Positions 7,482 to 9,079 of a stretch of DNA of 9,079 bases are shown here, in pieces. Source of the stretch: an uncultured Clostridia bacterium (GTDB taxonomy: Bacteria; Bacillota; Clostridia; TANB77; CAG-508); NCBI GenBank assembly GCA_944390305.1, contig CALXPX010000049.1:1-9079 (forward strand). Reading direction: 5' to 3'. Made by a program: the position numbers and the translations under genes. Position 1 is the stretch's first letter, and each line of letters opens with the position of its first letter. The notes beneath the pieces were generated by a model, which ran no database searches, was not told the origin of the DNA, and saw only the letters and a list, made by a program, of their open reading frames with translations.

Positions 7482-8225
7482 ATAGTTTATGAAAATCCAA
7501 AAACAGAACAAGAAAAGAAACAAATAAGAGGATTTTCAAAAATAAAAGGGGTTTTTAAAGATAAAAAGAGAAAGATAGCAGCTATAGCTGCTGCTGGACT
7601 TATAGCTGCTACTGGATTTGGAATATATTCTCATTTGAATTCTGACAAAGATATAGGAAAACCTATTAATCCAACTACAGTATCAGATAATAAAGAAAGT
7701 AAAGAAAATAATCATGGTGGAATAGAACTTCCTAATATGGAAGAAAGTCTAGTTTTACATGATGAAGACAAATTAACAAATGGGTCTACTTCAAGACAAT
7801 ATTTGGTTAAAGAAGGTCTTACATACACAGGAGATTCTCAAGGAAGAGGGCAAACAGGAAAAATTCAAGAAGATACTTTAGTTGAAATATTTAACAGAGC
7901 TATTGTAAGAGAAAATCCTGATGGTACAAGAGAAATTTTACTTACATCTGGACTAAAGACTTGGGAAGATTATGCGAAAGAACATAATATAAAGGTAGAA
8001 GACATTGAAAAGCTACTTAAGGAAAATGGCGTTAAAGAAATGGTTGCAGTACAAGTAGCAGGTCAAAACCATACTTTATTTAATGTATATGGTTGGACAG
8101 AAGCAAGTAACTTAATAGAAAATTCAAATAATAGGGAAAATTTACAAATTACTTTTGGAGATAATAAAGATATATTAGAAGAGCTAGAAAACAAAGAAAA
8201 CACATCTTCGAGAGATGATAGATAA
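7482..8225 (+). pseudogene. Membrane-anchored outer-domain protein lacking a visible start, in frame after TGA
   Basis: The frame is open for 247 codons directly after the TGA at 7479-7481, in the same phase as the gene before. It begins IVYENPKTEQEKKQ, then a basic patch KDKKRK and a hydrophobic span IAAIAAAGLIAATGFGIYS (about residues 32-50). This is a single anchor with the positive side inside, placing about 195 C-terminal residues outside the cell. The outer part starts with a low-complexity Ser/Asn/Glu linker, then a folded-looking region with YLVKEGLTYTGDSQGRGQTG and a helical TWEDYAKEHNIKVEDIEKLL. No ATG, GTG or TTG lies in frame before the anchor; the first, a TTG at 7635, would delete it and has no binding site. 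Either the TGA interrupts one 642-residue protein, or a separate gene starting at the out-of-frame ATG 7468 (MIEIE) lost one base near 7481. ATA initiation at 7482 is a remote alternative. Confidence 0.7.
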
Positions 8226-8249
8226 TTACTAAAAATTGTATAAAAGTAA

Positions 8250-8278
8250 TTGACTTTACTATAAAAACATGATAAAAT
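8250..8278 (+). promoter_or_regulatory. Promoter upstream of rpsL, extended -10
   Basis: TTGACT (8250-8255), a 17-base spacer and TAAAAT (8273-8278) preceded by TGA. This is the best -35 in the window, as expected for a ribosomal-protein operon. The predicted start near 8285 falls inside the left arm of the hairpin that follows. Confidence 0.75.
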
Positions 8279-8336
8279 AATACTGTTATTTTAAGATGCC
8301 ATAATAGGCTCTTAAAAATAGCAGTATTTTATTTTT
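8279..8336 (+). terminator. Terminator-like hairpin in the rpsL leader, possible attenuator
   Basis: Left arm 8279-8300 and right arm 8307-8328 pair over 22 positions with one T-G wobble and two single-base bulges (T8297, A8318), around an ATAATA loop. The outer seven pairs are AATACTG with CAGTATT, and the inner pairs are GCC with GGC. A T-rich run (8327-8336) follows and the rpsL binding site AGGAGGTG starts at 8337. It may end the upstream operon. No promoter fits in the 16 bases between it and rpsL, so rpsL transcripts must also pass through it, which suggests attenuation. Confidence 0.75.
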
Positions 8337-8352
8337 AGGAGGTGAAATTTAA

Positions 8353-8766
8353 GTGCCAACAATTAATCAATTAGTAAGAAAAGGAAGAAAAACTTCAAAG
8401 GGAAAATCAAAATCACCAGCATTACAACATGGTTTCAATTCTATGAAAAATAGAGAAACAAACCAAAGAGCTCCACAAAAAAGAGGAGTATGTACTGTTG
8501 TAAAAACTGTAACACCTAAAAAACCAAACTCAGCATTAAGAAAAGTTGCCAGAGTAAGACTTTCAAATGGTTATGAAGTAACTTCTTATATTCCAGGTGT
8601 AGGACACAACTTACAAGAACACAGTGTTGTTTTAATAAGAGGAGGAAGAGTAAAAGACCTTCCTGGTGTTAGATACCATATTATAAGAGGAACACTAGAT
8701 ACAGCAGGTGTTAAAGACAGAATGCAAGCTAGATCAAAATATGGAGCTAAAAAGCCAAAGAAATAG
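8353..8766 (+). CDS. rpsL: Small ribosomal subunit protein S12 (uS12)
   Basis: S12 of the 30S decoding centre, which monitors codon-anticodon pairing and contacts EF-Tu and EF-G. The product is 137 residues, matching the Bacillus-type length and carrying the Gram-positive insertion near 27-40 (GFNSMKNRETNQRA) that the 124-residue E. coli protein lacks. The hallmark blocks PQKRGVC, TPKKPNSALRK, GHNLQEHSVVLIRGGRVKDLPGVRYH and QARSKYGAKKPKK are present. K56 and K101, the positions whose changes give streptomycin resistance in other bacteria, are unchanged, so no such resistance is predicted. D102 is the site methylthiolated by RimO in some bacteria. Translation starts at GTG 8353, eight bases after AGGAGGTG (8337-8344), and the MPTINQL N-terminus fits. 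rpoC and an L7Ae-like gene, frequent upstream neighbours, are not next to it. Confidence 0.98.
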   Translation: MPTINQLVRKGRKTSKGKSKSPALQHGFNSMKNRETNQRAPQKRGVCTVVKTVTPKKPNSALRKVARVRLSNGYEVTSYIPGVGHNLQEHSVVLIRGGRVKDLPGVRYHIIRGTLDTAGVKDRMQARSKYGAKKPKK

Positions 8767-8783
8767 GATTTAGCCAAATAATG

Positions 8784-8882
8784 TAGTGCAATAATTGATA
8801 ATTTAGGACTTAAATTTGAGATAAATTGCACTATGCGGAAAAGTTTAAACTTTTCAGAGTACCTAGATGTAAGGTTTACATC
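8784..8882 (+). promoter_or_regulatory. Structured rpsL-rpsG intercistronic region
   Basis: The 140-base gap holds three inverted repeats in a row. First, TAGTGCAAT (8784-8792) pairs with ATTGCACTA (8825-8833), enclosing a nested AATTTA/TAAATT stem (8800-8805, 8811-8816). Second, a perfect 18-base palindrome GAAAAGTTTAAACTTTTC (8838-8855). Third, GATGTAA (8866-8872) pairs with TTACATC (8876-8882), nine bases before the rpsG binding site; an alternative ACCT/AGGT pairing (8861-8864, 8872-8875) would exclude it. In E. coli, S7 represses its operon by binding the rpsL-rpsG gap; an analogous role here is inferred. Confidence 0.55.
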
Positions 8883-8906
8883 AAAATATATAAGGAGGGA
8901 AGAATA

Positions 8907-9079
8907 GTGCCAAGAAAAGGATTTATAGCTAAAAGAGATGTATTACCAGATCCAATGTATAACAGCAAAGTTGTTACAAAATTAATCAACAATGTTATGC
9001 TAGATGGTAAGAAAACAGTTGCACAAAGAATTGTTTATGATGCATTTGATATAGTAAAAGAAAAATCTGGAAAAGATCC
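8907..9079 (+). CDS. rpsG: Small ribosomal subunit protein S7 (uS7), N-terminal part
   Basis: S7 nucleates assembly of the 30S head by binding the 3' domain of 16S rRNA, and is the autogenous repressor of the str operon in E. coli. The first 57 codons are present before the window ends: PRKGFIAKRDVLPDPMYNS, VVTKLINNVMLDGKKTVAQ and IVYDAFDIVKEKSGKD, matching the conserved S7 N-terminus (LPDP, LDGKK, IVY). Translation starts at GTG 8907, seven bases after AAGGAGGG (8892-8899). Both str-operon genes seen here therefore use GTG. It follows rpsL at 140 bases, an unusually wide and structured spacing. The rest of the gene, and probably fusA and tuf, lies beyond the window. Confidence 0.97.
   Translation, partial: MPRKGFIAKRDVLPDPMYNSKVVTKLINNVMLDGKKTVAQRIVYDAFDIVKEKSGKD

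Noticed and set aside
7635..8225. TTG at 7635 as the true start of the membrane protein
   Set aside because: It would remove the basic patch and hydrophobic span encoded just upstream in the same frame, and it has no ribosome binding site.

Overview
The window is very AT-rich. It carries strong AGGAGG-type ribosome binding sites, extended -10 promoters, a Firmicutes-type TrmFO and an S12 protein with the insertion typical of Gram-positive bacteria. Together these point to a low-GC Firmicute, probably a clostridia-like lineage; the species cannot be named from the sequence. UGG is the tryptophan codon throughout and genes end in TAA or TAG with one exception, so the genetic code looks standard.

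Layout, left to right. Positions 1-65 hold the likely tail of an unseen plus-strand gene. A bidirectional terminator (80-109) separates it from a minus-strand gene (118-511) that is intact except for one extra A directly after its start codon. Divergent from that gene is a 1,098-residue SWIM/SNF2 ATPase (start at 664, not 628) with its own promoter. A small orphan gene (4036-4500) follows, with its own promoter, a TTGCAA pair at the transcription start and a strong terminator hairpin. Next is trmFO (4572-5963), the folate/FAD-dependent tRNA U54 methyltransferase.

After a two-promoter spacer comes an unrecognised operon: a 55-residue acidic protein (6139-6306), a 394-residue coiled-coil protein (6297-7481), and a reading frame with a membrane anchor and an outer domain (7482-8225). 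The last two lie in the same frame and are separated only by one TGA; the downstream frame has no usable start before its membrane segment. This is either one 642-residue protein broken by a nonsense codon or two overlapping genes with one lost base.

The window ends with the start of the str operon, rpsL and the first 57 codons of rpsG, both with GTG starts. Any rpsL transcript from the visible promoters must pass a terminator-like hairpin placed right before the rpsL ribosome binding site. The 140-base rpsL-rpsG gap holds three inverted repeats. These are the best candidates for ribosomal-protein control elements here. I found no rRNA, tRNA, CRISPR array or transposase.
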